Positions 19,854 to 29,548 of a DNA stretch of 64,000 nucleotides are shown here, in pieces (the first letter of the stretch is position 1; each line of letters opens with the position of its first letter). Origin of the DNA: Actinomycetospora lemnae (lineage in GTDB: Bacteria > Actinomycetota > Actinomycetes > Mycobacteriales > Pseudonocardiaceae). Below the pieces are notes generated by a model. That model was not told the DNA's origin and ran no database searches. It was given only the letters and a program-made list of their open reading frames with translations. A program made the position numbers and the translations under genes. The stretch covers positions 1-64,000 of the forward strand of contig NZ_JAQZAO010000016.1 of the NCBI RefSeq assembly GCF_028737315.1, written 5' to 3'.

Positions 19854-19925
19854 CTGCGGGTGGCGGAGCTCGAAGAGCCCGAGGTACCTGGGGTTCCGCA
19901 GCCGAGGAGTGCTTGAGGAGATCCG

Positions 19926-20861
19926 ATGCCGCTGACCCCCGCCGACGTCCACAACGTCGCGTTCAGCAAGCCGCCGATCGGTAAGAGGGGCTACAACGAG
20001 GACGAGGTCGACGCGTTCCTCGACCTCGTCGAGGCCGAGCTCGGTCGTCTGCTGGAGGAGAACAACGACCTCCGTGAGCAGGTCGAGCAGCTGGAGCAGC
20101 AGCTCTCGTCGGCGCACGCCGACCTGGACGACGCGCGCAGCAAGGCGAGCGCCGCCCAGAGCAGCTCCGGACCGGCCACACAGGTCTCCGCCCCGCCGCC
20201 GAGCCGGCCCGTCGAGGACGCGCCGCGCACGGTGCAGCAGCCGATGCCGCCGCAGCAGCCCCAGCAGCCGCCGATGCCTCCGACGCAGCAGGCCGTCGTG
20301 CCGCCGCCGTTCGGGGTGTCGGAGCAGCAGGGTGGTGGCAACACCGGCGGTGGCGACCACCACGTCCAGGCCGCCAAGGTCCTGGGCCTGGCCCAGGAGA
20401 TGGCCGACCGGCTGACCGCCGAGGCCAAGTCCGAGGCCGACGGGATGCTCGCCGACGCGCGCACCAAGTCCGAGCAGCTCCTCTCCGAGGCGCGCACCAA
20501 GTCGGACAGCATGGTCAACGAGGCCCGCACCCGGGCCGAGACCATGCTCAACGACGCGCGCACCCGCGCCGAGACGCTCGAGCGGCAGGCGCGCGACAAG
20601 GCGTCCACCCTCGAGCGCGACGCCCAGCGCAAGCACAACGAGACGATCAGCCTCATCGAGCAGCAGAAGGGCGGGCTCGAGAAGAAGATCGACGAGCTGC
20701 GCACCTTCGAGCGCGAGTACCGCACCCGCCTGAAGACCTACCTCGAGTCGCAGCTGCGCGACCTCGACGGCCGGGGCTCCGCGGCGCCGGACAACGGGCG
20801 CAACGGCAGCGGCGGGTACGCGACCAGCGGCTACGGCTCGCGAGCCGAAGCCGGCAGCTGA
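19926..20861 (+). CDS. divIVA: Polar growth / septum-site protein DivIVA (Wag31)
   Basis: DivIVA self-assembles at negatively curved membrane and directs tip growth in actinobacteria. The 311-residue protein begins [29 protein letters not shown], the lipid-binding N-domain (about 1-60), followed by a coiled coil, a Pro/Gln-rich spacer (about 88-135) and a long second coiled coil. In the latter, about 20447-20600 encodes near-identical 11-residue units ([44 protein letters not shown]). The start has GAGGAGAT seven bases upstream. A strong hairpin follows, so it is probably monocistronic. Confidence 0.95.
   Translation: MPLTPADVHNVAFSKPPIGKRGYNEDEVDAFLDLVEAELGRLLEENNDLREQVEQLEQQLSSAHADLDDARSKASAAQSSSGPATQVSAPPPSRPVEDAPRTVQQPMPPQQPQQPPMPPTQQAVVPPPFGVSEQQGGGNTGGGDHHVQAAKVLGLAQEMADRLTAEAKSEADGMLADARTKSEQLLSEARTKSDSMVNEARTRAETMLNDARTRAETLERQARDKASTLERDAQRKHNETISLIEQQKGGLEKKIDELRTFEREYRTRLKTYLESQLRDLDGRGSAAPDNGRNGSGGYATSGYGSRAEAGS
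20447..20600 (+). repeat. 33-bp (11-residue) tandem repeat in divIVA
   Basis: Four to five consecutive 33-bp units encode the hendecad (E/D)AR(T)(K/R)(S/A)(E/D)... series in the second coiled coil. The nucleotide copies are very similar (for example GCGCGCACC and GAGGCGCGCACC words recur), so the number could vary between strains by slippage. Confidence 0.6.
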
Positions 20862-20873
20862 CGGCCGCCGCCG

Positions 20874-20899
20874 GCCCGCGCGCCAGGAGGCGCGCGGGC
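20874..20899 (+). terminator. Strong hairpin terminator after divIVA
   Basis: GCCCGCGCGCC (20874-20884) and GGCGCGCGGGC (20889-20899) form a perfect 11-bp all-GC stem with an AGGA loop, 12 bp after the divIVA stop. No T-run, as is common in high-GC actinobacteria. Confidence 0.7.
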
Positions 20900-20926
20900 T
20901 CGTGGCCCTGAGTCGGGGGTCCGATC

Positions 20927-22561
20927 GTGCTGCTCCTCGTCCTGCTCTGCGTGCTGGTGGCCTTCGGGCTCCTCGTGGTCGCGGTGGTCACCTCGGTGGC
21001 CACCTGGGCCTGGGGCTCGGTGGTCGCCAGCGTGCTCGCGGCCGCGCTCCTCATCGCCGACGTCGTCCGCCGGCGTCGGCGTGAGCGTGACGGCCGCCGA
21101 GGGTCCACCGCGCCCGCGGCCCCGGCGGCGTCGACCGCGTCGACCTCGTCGCCCTCCGGGTTCGCCCCGGGCGTGCACTCCTCGGGCCCGGGACAGGGCT
21201 CCTCGGAGGCGGCGGCGCCGACGTCGGTTACCCCGGGCTCCGGCCCGGTGCCCGCGGGCGGGCCCGGCGGCCAGGGCGCGGGACCGCAGAGCGGCCCGCA
21301 GTACGCCGGCACCCCCGCCGGTCCGCAGGGTCTCGGTCAGCAGGGTCCGCCGGACCGTCCGGGGTCCGAGGCGGCCGGTGCCGCCGGGGCCGGGCGCGGG
21401 GCGGACGGTCACCGCGGGCAGGACGGTGCCCAGGCCCCGGCGAGCGGTCCCCAGGAGCGAGACGTGCCCCCGGGCAGTCAGGCCGGACAGGCCGGGACCG
21501 CCGAGCGCGACGGGCGTGAGCGACCGGGTGGCGAGCGTTCCGGCGCCGCCGCGGCCGGGCTCGCCGGTGCCGCCGGCGCGGCGGGCGTCGCCGGTGCCGT
21601 CGCGGCGGCCGGCTCCGGGTCCTCGGGCCCGGGGTCGTCGGGACCCGGCGTGCGACCGGGTGCGCCGGGCCGGCAGGGTCCGGCCGGTCAGCAGGGCCAG
21701 GCCGGGCAGCAGGCCCCGGCCGGCCAGCAGGGTCCGGCCGGCCGCTCGGGCCCGTCGGCCCGCTGGGCCACCACGACCGCCCGCGCCGGCGCCGAGCCGT
21801 CCCGGGTGCCGGGCGCCCCGTCGGGGGCGCGCGTGCTCGGGATGCTGCCGCTGCCGGGGACGCCGGCCGAGGCCCGTCTCGGTGGGCCGTCGACCACGGC
21901 GGTCGGTGCGTCCGCCCCGAGGGCTGGTGCACCCGGCGCCCCGCCGTCCGGCGCGCCCGCGGGCCGTCCGGGCGGAGGCGACGACGCGGCGACCACGCGC
22001 ATCGACATGAACGACATCTCCCGGGCGCGCCGGGCCTCGGCCGACGGGGAAGCGCCCGGCGCCGGTGCTGCGGCCGGTGCGGCCACGGCGGCCGGCGCGA
22101 ACGGCGTTCCCGGCCGTCCGCCGGTCGGCCAGGCTCCCGGCCACACTGCGGGTCAGGGTGGCCAGCCCCCGATGGGCCAGGGCGATCCCGGTGGCCCGGG
22201 TGGGCCCGGCGGTCCCGGCAGTCCCGTCGGCCAGAGCGGTCCCGCGAGCCAGGGTGGTCCCGGCGGCCGTCCCCCGGGCGGCCCGCCGCCCGGCGCGGCC
22301 CCGCCGCCCCCGCCGCCGGCCGCCCAGCCGGAGGAGGAGGTCGTCGACGACGCGGCCCGCCAGGCGGTGGCCGGTATCGACGAGGAGGTCCTCGTCATCG
22401 ACGAGGAGCCCCTGTTCCACCTGGGCCGGTGCAGCTACCTCTACGGCCGCGAGGTCATCCCGCTGCCGGCGTCGGAGGCGGTCGAGCTCGGGTTCACGGG
22501 CTGCTCGTGGTGCACGCCGGTGGCGTCGCTGACGGGCGCGAGCGCCGACAGCCGCCGCTGA
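20927..22561 (+). CDS. Membrane-anchored Gly/Pro/Gln-rich protein with C-terminal Ada-like Cys motif
   Basis: Function unknown. The 544-residue product has two adjacent hydrophobic segments (about 2-22 and 24-45), a basic stop (RRRRRER), then about 420 residues of low-complexity Gly/Ala/Pro/Gln/Ser sequence. Residues around 245-275 form collagen-like GPAGQQ/GQAGQQ triplets. The last 60 residues are ordered and acidic at first (EEEVVDD, DEEVLVIDEEP), then LFHLGRCSYL and a downstream CSWC: an H-x3-C ... C-x2-C spacing reminiscent of Ada-type zinc-binding mini-domains. Start GTG 20927 is chosen because translation begins right at the membrane segment. It follows the divIVA terminator and may have a role at the cell envelope, which is only inference. 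Confidence 0.7.
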   Translation: MLLLVLLCVLVAFGLLVVAVVTSVATWAWGSVVASVLAAALLIADVVRRRRRERDGRRGSTAPAAPAASTASTSSPSGFAPGVHSSGPGQGSSEAAAPTSVTPGSGPVPAGGPGGQGAGPQSGPQYAGTPAGPQGLGQQGPPDRPGSEAAGAAGAGRGADGHRGQDGAQAPASGPQERDVPPGSQAGQAGTAERDGRERPGGERSGAAAAGLAGAAGAAGVAGAVAAAGSGSSGPGSSGPGVRPGAPGRQGPAGQQGQAGQQAPAGQQGPAGRSGPSARWATTTARAGAEPSRVPGAPSGARVLGMLPLPGTPAEARLGGPSTTAVGASAPRAGAPGAPPSGAPAGRPGGGDDAATTRIDMNDISRARRASADGEAPGAGAAAGAATAAGANGVPGRPPVGQAPGHTAGQGGQPPMGQGDPGGPGGPGGPGSPVGQSGPASQGGPGGRPPGGPPPGAAPPPPPPAAQPEEEVVDDAARQAVAGIDEEVLVIDEEPLFHLGRCSYLYGREVIPLPASEAVELGFTGCSWCTPVASLTGASADSRR

Positions 22562-22723
22562 CCGCCGCCGGGCCGGCGAGACCAGCCCGGAGATCAGCGC
22601 GAAGATCGACCCGGAGATCGCCCCCGCGGCGGTGAACCGCCTCACCGACCGGAGATCCGGGCCGGTCAGGGCCTCGCCTGCTCGCTACTGTCGTCCCCTC
22701 CGCGAGAGGAGGGGGAACGACGC

Positions 22724-24298
22724 GTGGACCAGCTGCCCCTCCTGCTCGGGATCGGTGCGGGCGTGGTGCTCGTCTCCGTGCTCGCGGTGCGGGTCTCCAC
22801 GCGCGTCGGCCTGCCCTCGCTGCTGATCTACCTCGCGATCGGGGTGGCGCTGGGCGAGTCCGGGGTGGGCATCCGGTTCGACGACGCCGCGCTCACCCAG
22901 GCCCTCGGGGTCGCCGCGCTCGTGCTGATCCTTGCCGACGGCGGCTTGTCCACCCGCTGGACCACGGTCCGCCCGGCCCTCGGGCTCGGGCTCGCGCTCT
23001 CGACGGTCGCCGTGGCGGTCAGCATCGGCGTCACCGGGCTCGCGCTGTGGGCGCTGCTCGGGCTCGACCTGCGCATCGCGTTCCTGTGGGGCGCGGTCCT
23101 GTCGTCGACCGACGCGGCGGCGGTGTTCAGCGTGCTGCGCAACCTCGGCCTGCCCGGGCGGCTGACCGGCGCCCTCGAGCTCGAGTCCGGCCTCAACGAC
23201 GCGCCCGTCTTCCTCGCCGTCGTCATCCTGTCCTCGACGGCCGCGCTGAGCTGGCTCGACCCGCTGCTCGTCGTCTACGAGCTGGTCCTCGGCGGTCTGC
23301 TCGGCGGCGCGCTCGGGCGGCTCGGCGCCCTCGGCCTGCGGCGCGCGGCGCTGCCCGCGACCGGGCTCTACCCGCTGGCCACGCTCGCGGTCTGCATCCT
23401 CGCGTTCGCCTCGGCCCAGCTGCTGCACGCGTCGGGCCTGCTCGCGACCTACGTGGCCGCGCTCGTCCTCGGCAACTCGACGCTGCCCCACCGCGAGGGC
23501 TCCCGCTCGTTCGCCGAGGGCCTGGGCTGGCTCGCCCAGATCGGGCTGTTCGTGCTCCTCGGGCTCTTCGTCTCGCCCGGGCGACTCGTCGACGCCGTGG
23601 TGCCGGCCCTGATCGCGGGCGCGGTCCTCGTGGTCGCGGCGCGGCCGCTGTCGGTGGCCGCCGCGTCCGTCGGCTTCCGGGTGTCCTGGCGCGAGCAGGC
23701 CTTCCTGTCGTGGGCCGGCCTGCGCGGTGCCGTGCCGATCGTGCTCGCCCTCATCCCGCTCACCGAGGGCGTGCCCGGCGCCCAGTCCCTCGTCGACGCG
23801 GTGTTCGTGCTCGTCGTCGTGCTCGTCCTCGTCCAGGGCACGACGCTGCCGCTGGTGGCCCGGCGCCTCGGGCTGGCGGGCGACTCGCGCGTCGAGGAGA
23901 TCGAGGTCGACGCCGCGCCCCTCGACACCCTGCGCGCCGACCTCCTGCAGATGACCGTGCCCGTCGGCTCGCGGCTGCACGGGGTCTACGTCCGCGAGCT
24001 GCGCCTGCCCGAGGGCTCCGGGCTGAGCCTCGTCGTCCGCGACGGTGCGAGCTTCACCCCGCAGGGCGAGAGCCGGCTGCAGGAGGGCGACCAGCTGCTC
24101 GTCGTCACCACCGAGACCGCGCGCGACGCCGCCGAGCAGCGGCTGCGCTCGGTCGACCGGTCCGGGCGCCTGGCCCGGTGGCGCGGCGACACCGGCGGCA
24201 CGCCGGACCTGCGCGGTGGGCGTGACGACGGCGGCACGCGGGGCCGGCGCGGCACCCCGCCGGGGGGCGGGACGGGTCCTGGGACGATGGACCGGTGA
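22724..24298 (+). CDS. CPA1-type cation/proton antiporter with C-terminal RCK_C (TrkA-C) domain, NhaP2-like
   Basis: This is a monovalent cation:proton antiporter of the NhaP2/CvrA type, probably exchanging K+ or Na+ for H+ at the membrane. The 524-residue protein has about 12 hydrophobic segments over residues 1-390, including the exchanger core [14 protein letters not shown] and [12 protein letters not shown] with the ND pair. Residues about 400-475 form a TrkA-C domain ([41 protein letters not shown]), a likely nucleotide- or ion-sensing regulator. The C-terminus is Gly/Arg-rich. GTG 22724 has GAGAGGAGGGGG upstream, and TACTGT at 22686 could be its -10 box. The stop overlaps lspA by 4 bp. 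Confidence 0.85.
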   Translation: MDQLPLLLGIGAGVVLVSVLAVRVSTRVGLPSLLIYLAIGVALGESGVGIRFDDAALTQALGVAALVLILADGGLSTRWTTVRPALGLGLALSTVAVAVSIGVTGLALWALLGLDLRIAFLWGAVLSSTDAAAVFSVLRNLGLPGRLTGALELESGLNDAPVFLAVVILSSTAALSWLDPLLVVYELVLGGLLGGALGRLGALGLRRAALPATGLYPLATLAVCILAFASAQLLHASGLLATYVAALVLGNSTLPHREGSRSFAEGLGWLAQIGLFVLLGLFVSPGRLVDAVVPALIAGAVLVVAARPLSVAAASVGFRVSWREQAFLSWAGLRGAVPIVLALIPLTEGVPGAQSLVDAVFVLVVVLVLVQGTTLPLVARRLGLAGDSRVEEIEVDAAPLDTLRADLLQMTVPVGSRLHGVYVRELRLPEGSGLSLVVRDGASFTPQGESRLQEGDQLLVVTTETARDAAEQRLRSVDRSGRLARWRGDTGGTPDLRGGRDDGGTRGRRGTPPGGGTGPGTMDR

Positions 24299-24870
24299 GC
24301 AGCGCAGCGACCGAGCCGGACAGCGCGCCCGAGGCGCCGGGGGACCAGCCCCCGAAGCGCATCGGGATGCTGGTGGCGATCACGGCGACGATCGTGGTCC
24401 TCGATCTCGTCACGAAGGTCGTCATGGTGTCGTGGCTGCAGGACGGCGAGCGGGTGCCGCTGGTCGGCGACATCGTCTCCTTCACGCTCGTCCGCAACCC
24501 CGGCGCCGCGTTCTCGCTGGCCACGGGCCTGACGTGGGTGCTGACGCTGGTGGCGCTCGCGGTCGTCATCGGCATCGCGCGGTTCGCGCGCCGGCTGCGC
24601 TCGCGGGGGTGGGCGATCGCGCTCGGGCTGGTGCTCGGCGGCGCGCTCGGCAACCTCGTCGACCGCTTCTTCCGCGGTCCCGGTCCGCTGCAGGGCCACG
24701 TCGTCGACTTCGTGTCGGTCGGCTGGTTCCCCGTGTTCAACGTGGCCGACTCGGCGATCACCGTCGGCGGCGTCACGCTCGTGCTGCTCGCCCTGCTCGG
24801 TCGCGACCTGGACGGCACGCGGGCCGGCGGGACGCACGGATCGGGCGACGAGGCGGGGGAGCGCGCGTGA
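24295..24870 (+). CDS. lspA: Prolipoprotein signal peptidase LspA
   Basis: LspA cleaves the signal peptide of diacylglyceryl-modified prolipoproteins at the membrane. The 191-residue protein has four membrane segments and the catalytic aspartate dyad in GNLVDR (Asp123) and FNVADS (Asp152); RNPGAAF (Asn68) is also conserved. The N-terminal 25 residues and C-terminal tail ([13 protein letters not shown]) are polar extensions. GTG 24295 overlaps the antiporter stop and the stop overlaps rluD by 4 bp. lspA-rluD is the usual actinobacterial pairing. Confidence 0.95.
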   Translation: MSSAATEPDSAPEAPGDQPPKRIGMLVAITATIVVLDLVTKVVMVSWLQDGERVPLVGDIVSFTLVRNPGAAFSLATGLTWVLTLVALAVVIGIARFARRLRSRGWAIALGLVLGGALGNLVDRFFRGPGPLQGHVVDFVSVGWFPVFNVADSAITVGGVTLVLLALLGRDLDGTRAGGTHGSGDEAGERA

Positions 24871-25796
24871 GCCTGCGGACCCTGCCCGTGCCCGACGGCC
24901 TGGACGGGATGCGTCTCGACGCGGGCCTCGCCCGCATGCTCGGCCTGTCGCGCACGGTCGTCGCCGAGCTCGCCGCGGGGGGCGCGGTGCGCGTGGACGG
25001 GTCGGTGGTGGGCAAGTCCGACCGGTTGGTCGCCGGCGCCTGGCTCGAGGTCGAGCTGCCCGAGCCCGCCGAGGCGACGCCGGTCGTCACGGCCGAGGCC
25101 GTCGAGGGCCTGGTCGTGCTGCACGAGGACGAGGAGATCGTCGTCGTCGACAAGCCCGTCGGCGTCGCCGTGCACCCGAGCCCCGGCTGGTCCGGCCCGA
25201 CCGTCGTCGCGGGGCTCGCCGCCCTCGGGATCCGCATCGCCACCAGCGGCGCCGCCGAGCGCCAGGGCGTCGTCCACCGCCTCGACGCCGGCACCACCGG
25301 GGTGATGGTGGTGGCCAAGTCTGAGCGCGCGTACTCCGTGCTCAAGCAGGCCTTCCGCGAGCGGACGGTGGCCAAGGTCTACCTCGCCGTCGTCCAGGGC
25401 CACCCCGACCCCAGCGAGGGCACGATCGACGCGCCGATCGACCGTCACCCCAAGCAGGACTGGAAGTTCGCGGTCGTGCGCGACGGACGCCCGAGCGTCA
25501 CGCACTACCGCACGCTCGAGGCGTTCCGGGCCGCCTCGCTGCTCGAGGTCGAGCTCGAGACCGGGCGCACCCACCAGATCCGCGTGCACTTCTCCGCGGT
25601 GCGCCACCCGTGCGTCGGCGACATCACCTACGGCGCCGACCCCGTGCTCGCGCGCACCGTCGGCCTGACGCGCCAGTGGCTGCACGCCCACCGCCTGGGC
25701 TTCCACCACCCGGCCGACGGCCGCTGGGTCGAGTTCACCAGCGAGCCCCCGCCCGACCTCGCGCAGGCCCTCGAGACGCTCCGGGCGGCGAGCTGA
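24867..25796 (+). CDS. rluD: RluA/RluD-family rRNA pseudouridine synthase
   Basis: The enzyme isomerises uridines to pseudouridine in 23S rRNA. The 309-residue protein has an N-terminal S4 domain (about 15-65: [24 protein letters not shown]) and an RluA catalytic domain with HRLDAGTTG carrying the nucleophile Asp140, [23 protein letters not shown] and HAHRLGF. GTG 24867 lies in the lspA stop. Which uridines are modified cannot be told from the sequence, so RluD rather than another RluA paralogue is a family-level call. Confidence 0.9.
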   Translation: MSLRTLPVPDGLDGMRLDAGLARMLGLSRTVVAELAAGGAVRVDGSVVGKSDRLVAGAWLEVELPEPAEATPVVTAEAVEGLVVLHEDEEIVVVDKPVGVAVHPSPGWSGPTVVAGLAALGIRIATSGAAERQGVVHRLDAGTTGVMVVAKSERAYSVLKQAFRERTVAKVYLAVVQGHPDPSEGTIDAPIDRHPKQDWKFAVVRDGRPSVTHYRTLEAFRAASLLEVELETGRTHQIRVHFSAVRHPCVGDITYGADPVLARTVGLTRQWLHAHRLGFHHPADGRWVEFTSEPPPDLAQALETLRAAS

Positions 25797-26524
25797 GCAC
25801 ACCCGAGGAACCCGACGAGGAGCACGACGCGCCGCGCCTCCGCCGGCCGACCGTCGCGATCGTGCTCGCCGTCGTCCTCGTCGTCGTCCTGCTGACGGCC
25901 TGGGCGGCCGGGTCGGCGAGCCGTCCCGGCCCCGGCGGCGTCCCCGGCAGCACCGACGCCACCCGGCTCGGACCGACGCCGGGCGAGACCGTCGCCGGCT
26001 ACCTCGACCGGACCCGCGTGCCGCCGCCCGGCCCGCCCGGCCCGCGCCCCGCGCTGGTCACGCTGGCCGGAGAGCAGGACGTGGCGGCGGCCGCCGCGGC
26101 GATCGAGGGCGTGCCGGCGCGCGAGGTCGTCCTGCGCGTGCCCCTGCCGCGGGTGCAGACCGCGCTGCGCCAGATCCGGCTCGACGACTCGGGCGCCGTC
26201 GACCCCGCCGCCGCCCTGCGCCTGGCCGAGGCCCAGGCCGCGAACCGGGCGGGGGAGCAGGCCCGGTCGTCGTCGGGACGCGCCGCGGCGATCGCGGCCA
26301 CGGAGTCGGCGCGGCTGGCGGCGGGGTGCGCGTGCGTCCTCGCGCTCGTCGTCGAGATCGACCCCGCGGCGGCGCCGGCGCTCGCGGCCCGGCCGGGGGT
26401 GCGGGCGGTCGAGGTGGCGCCCGCCGGCGCGCGGGTCGGGGCGCTCGCGGTGTCGCCGCTGCTGCCCGAGCAGACCGACGTCGTCGGTCCGGTGCCCGAC
26501 GACGGGCCGGTCCCGCCGCCCTGA
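25793..26524 (+). CDS. Single-pass membrane protein of unknown function, likely CTG start
   Basis: I do not recognise the family. From CTG 25793 the protein has 243 residues: an acidic N-terminus [18 protein letters not shown], one membrane segment (about 23-42, rich in Val/Leu) and an extracytoplasmic Ala-rich domain with two similar blocks ([18 protein letters not shown]... and [17 protein letters not shown]...). No ATG or GTG exists between the rluD stop and the membrane segment; CTG overlaps the rluD TGA as CTGA, matching the ATGA/GTGA couplings elsewhere in this operon. The next alternative, GTG 25862, would start inside the hydrophobic segment. It ends the antiporter-lspA-rluD operon. 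Confidence 0.6.
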   Translation: MSTPEEPDEEHDAPRLRRPTVAIVLAVVLVVVLLTAWAAGSASRPGPGGVPGSTDATRLGPTPGETVAGYLDRTRVPPPGPPGPRPALVTLAGEQDVAAAAAAIEGVPAREVVLRVPLPRVQTALRQIRLDDSGAVDPAAALRLAEAQAANRAGEQARSSSGRAAAIAATESARLAAGCACVLALVVEIDPAAAPALAARPGVRAVEVAPAGARVGALAVSPLLPEQTDVVGPVPDDGPVPPP

Positions 26525-26699
26525 CGGTGACCCGGCGTGTCTGTGAGCGGGCCGACAGGAGACGGAGCGCCGACGGGCGGATCGGCACGGCGTGGCGGAG
26601 GACCATGACGGGTAGAGCCAGAGTGAACCGTTCGTCGGAGTGGGCCTGAATCGTCACGGCCAGCACCGACGGGCACCCCGCGAGAGGAGGGCGGCAGCC

Positions 26700-27983
26700 A
26701 TGACCGCCGATCCGTCGCCCCGGCACGAGCCGGGGAGGTCGATCACGGATGTCGATACGCGGCCGCACGTCGTCGTCCTCGGTGCGGGCTTCGCGGGCCT
26801 CGCCGCGGTGCGCAGCCTGCGCAAGGCCCCGGTCCGCGTGACGCTCGTCGACCGGCACAGCTACAGCACCTTCCAGCCGCTGCTCTACCAGGTGGCGACG
26901 GGTGCGCTGAACCCCGGCGACATCACCTACGGGGCCCGCGGTTTCGCGTCCCACACCGGCGCGTCCTTCCGCAAGGGCGAGGTGACGACGATCGACCCGG
27001 AGACCCGCACCGTCTCCCTCGACGTCGGGCCGGACCTGCGCTACGACTACCTGATCATCGCCAACGGCGTGACCACGAACTACTTCGGCGTCCCCGGCGC
27101 CGCCGAGCACGCTTTCCCGATCTACACGCGCGCCGAGGCGCTGGCCGTGCGGGACCACATGACCAGCTACCTCGACCACATCGCGGCGACGGGCGAGGCC
27201 CGCGGCGCTTCGGTGGTCGTCGTCGGCGGCGGCGCCACCGGCGTCGAGATGGCCGGCACGCTCGCGGAGCTGCGCAACACCGTGCTGCCCGACCGGTACC
27301 CGGAGCTGGACCCGAACGAGGTCCACGTGGTGCTGGTCGAGATGACCGACAAGGTCCTCCCGCCCTTCGCGCCCCGGCTGCGTGAGTACGCCGCCGAGCA
27401 GCTGCGCCGGCGCGGCGTGGAGCTGCGCCTCGAGGCCGCGGTCAAGGAGGTCCGGCCCGACTCGGTGCTGCTCGCCGACGGCACGGAGCTCGACGCGCAC
27501 ATGACCGTCTGGGCGACGGGGGTCGCGGCCCACGAGCGGGTGAAGAGCTGGGGGCTCAGGCAGGGCCGTGGCGGGCGCATCGTCGTCGGCGGCGACCTGC
27601 GTGTCCCCGAGCACCCCGAGATCTTCGCGGTGGGCGACATCGGCGTCATCGACGACGACCCGCTGCCGCAGCTCGCGCAGCCGGCCATCCAGACCGGGCA
27701 GCACGCCGGCCGCACGATCATGCGGCTGCTCGCGGGCGAGCCGACCGAGCGGTTCCGGTACAAGGACAAGGGCACGATGGCGACGATCGGGCGGGCCTCG
27801 GCCGTCGCCGACATCGCCCACGGCCCCAAGCTCGTCGGCGTGCTCGCGTGGCTCGTGTGGATGTTCGTGCACATCTTCGCGCTGCTGGGCAACCGCAACC
27901 GCGTGTTCGTCACGCTCGGGCTCGCCTTCCGGTACCTCGCGCAGCGCCGCGGGCAGATCGTCGTCGGCGACGACCCGGGCTGA
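26700..27983 (+). CDS. ndh: Type II NADH dehydrogenase (NDH-2)
   Basis: NDH-2 oxidises NADH and reduces membrane quinones without pumping protons. The 427-residue flavoprotein has an FAD-binding Rossmann motif (VVVLGAGFAGLAAVRSL), FQPLLYQVATGAL, a second nucleotide fold VVVVGGGATGVEMAGTLAEL, ATGV, the FAD motif FAVGDIG and PQLAQPAIQTGQHAGR. The C-terminus VGVLAWLVWMFVHIFALLGNRNR is the hydrophobic membrane-association segment of the family. ATG 26700 has GAGAGGAGGG nine bases upstream, better than the ATG at 26640. No operon partner is obvious. Confidence 0.92.
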   Translation: MTADPSPRHEPGRSITDVDTRPHVVVLGAGFAGLAAVRSLRKAPVRVTLVDRHSYSTFQPLLYQVATGALNPGDITYGARGFASHTGASFRKGEVTTIDPETRTVSLDVGPDLRYDYLIIANGVTTNYFGVPGAAEHAFPIYTRAEALAVRDHMTSYLDHIAATGEARGASVVVVGGGATGVEMAGTLAELRNTVLPDRYPELDPNEVHVVLVEMTDKVLPPFAPRLREYAAEQLRRRGVELRLEAAVKEVRPDSVLLADGTELDAHMTVWATGVAAHERVKSWGLRQGRGGRIVVGGDLRVPEHPEIFAVGDIGVIDDDPLPQLAQPAIQTGQHAGRTIMRLLAGEPTERFRYKDKGTMATIGRASAVADIAHGPKLVGVLAWLVWMFVHIFALLGNRNRVFVTLGLAFRYLAQRRGQIVVGDDPG

Positions 27984-29051
<1,068 letters not shown>

Positions 29052-29074
29052 GTCCCGTCTGACACGCTGTCGGC

Positions 29075-29470
29075 GTGAGCAGCGAACCGGTCGAGGTCTT
29101 CCACGGCGACGAGCTGACCGAGGGCGACCCGACGCCCGGGATGCGGCGCGAGGTCGCGTTCGAGGGCCGGCGGCCCGAGGGCGGGTCGCTGTGGGCCGGG
29201 CTCGTGCACACCGAGCCCGGCGCCTCGTCCGGCTGGCACCACCACGGCGACCACGAGACCAGCCTCTACGTGGTCCGCGGCGCCATGCGCCTGGAGTTCG
29301 GCCCCGGTGGCGCCGATGCCGTCGAGGCCGGGCCCGGCGACTTCCTGCGGGTGCCGCCGCACACCGTGCACCGCGAGTCCAACCCCACGGGCGAGCGCTC
29401 CACGGCCGTCATCGGCCGCGCGGGCGACGGCCCGCCGACGGTGAACGTCGACGGGCCCGACCCGGCCTGA
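29075..29470 (+). CDS. Small cupin-domain protein
   Basis: A 131-residue single-domain cupin of unknown substrate. Cupin motif 1 is seen in GWHHHGDHETSLYVVRGAMRLEFG (His cluster plus Glu as likely metal ligands) and motif 2 in GPGDFLRVPPHTVHRE with the third His. GTG 29075 lacks a ribosome site; CACGCT six bases upstream has the A2/T6 of a -10 box, so the mRNA may be leaderless. It is followed by short tandem repeats and dapA. Confidence 0.8.
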   Translation: MSSEPVEVFHGDELTEGDPTPGMRREVAFEGRRPEGGSLWAGLVHTEPGASSGWHHHGDHETSLYVVRGAMRLEFGPGGADAVEAGPGDFLRVPPHTVHRESNPTGERSTAVIGRAGDGPPTVNVDGPDPA

Positions 29471-29502
29471 CCCCGGCCCGACCCCGGCCCGACCCCGGCC
29501 AG
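29470..29502 (+). repeat. 11-bp tandem repeat after the cupin gene
   Basis: ACCCCGGCCCG starts at 29470 and 29481 and the variant ACCCCGGCCAG at 29492; a degenerate unit precedes them. The array begins on the last base of the cupin stop codon and may act as a slippage-prone spacer. Confidence 0.55.
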
Positions 29503-29548
29503 ACCCCCGGCATGGACCTCGCGCACTCCCGTGGGGCAACCTGAGGTC

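Larger units (their letters stand above)
19459..19925. other. 467-bp non-coding gap between sepF and divIVA
   Basis: No credible gene is present on either strand; open frames here are Arg-rich and lack hydrophobic segments. Many actinobacteria have a small YggT-family membrane gene at this place, and none is visible. The gap contains a terminator hairpin just after sepF, a palindrome TGGACCCGTCCA at 19811-19822 and the likely divIVA promoter. Confidence 0.6.

Noticed and set aside
19504-19935. A possible small gene (143 codons) between sepF and divIVA as a YggT candidate
   Set aside because: No membrane segments, Arg/Ser-rich, no ribosome site, and it runs into the divIVA start; not YggT-like.
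22589-22650. CCCGGAGATC-like repeats before the antiporter as an operator
   Set aside because: Units are short, irregularly spaced and GC-rich; chance occurrence in this composition is likely.
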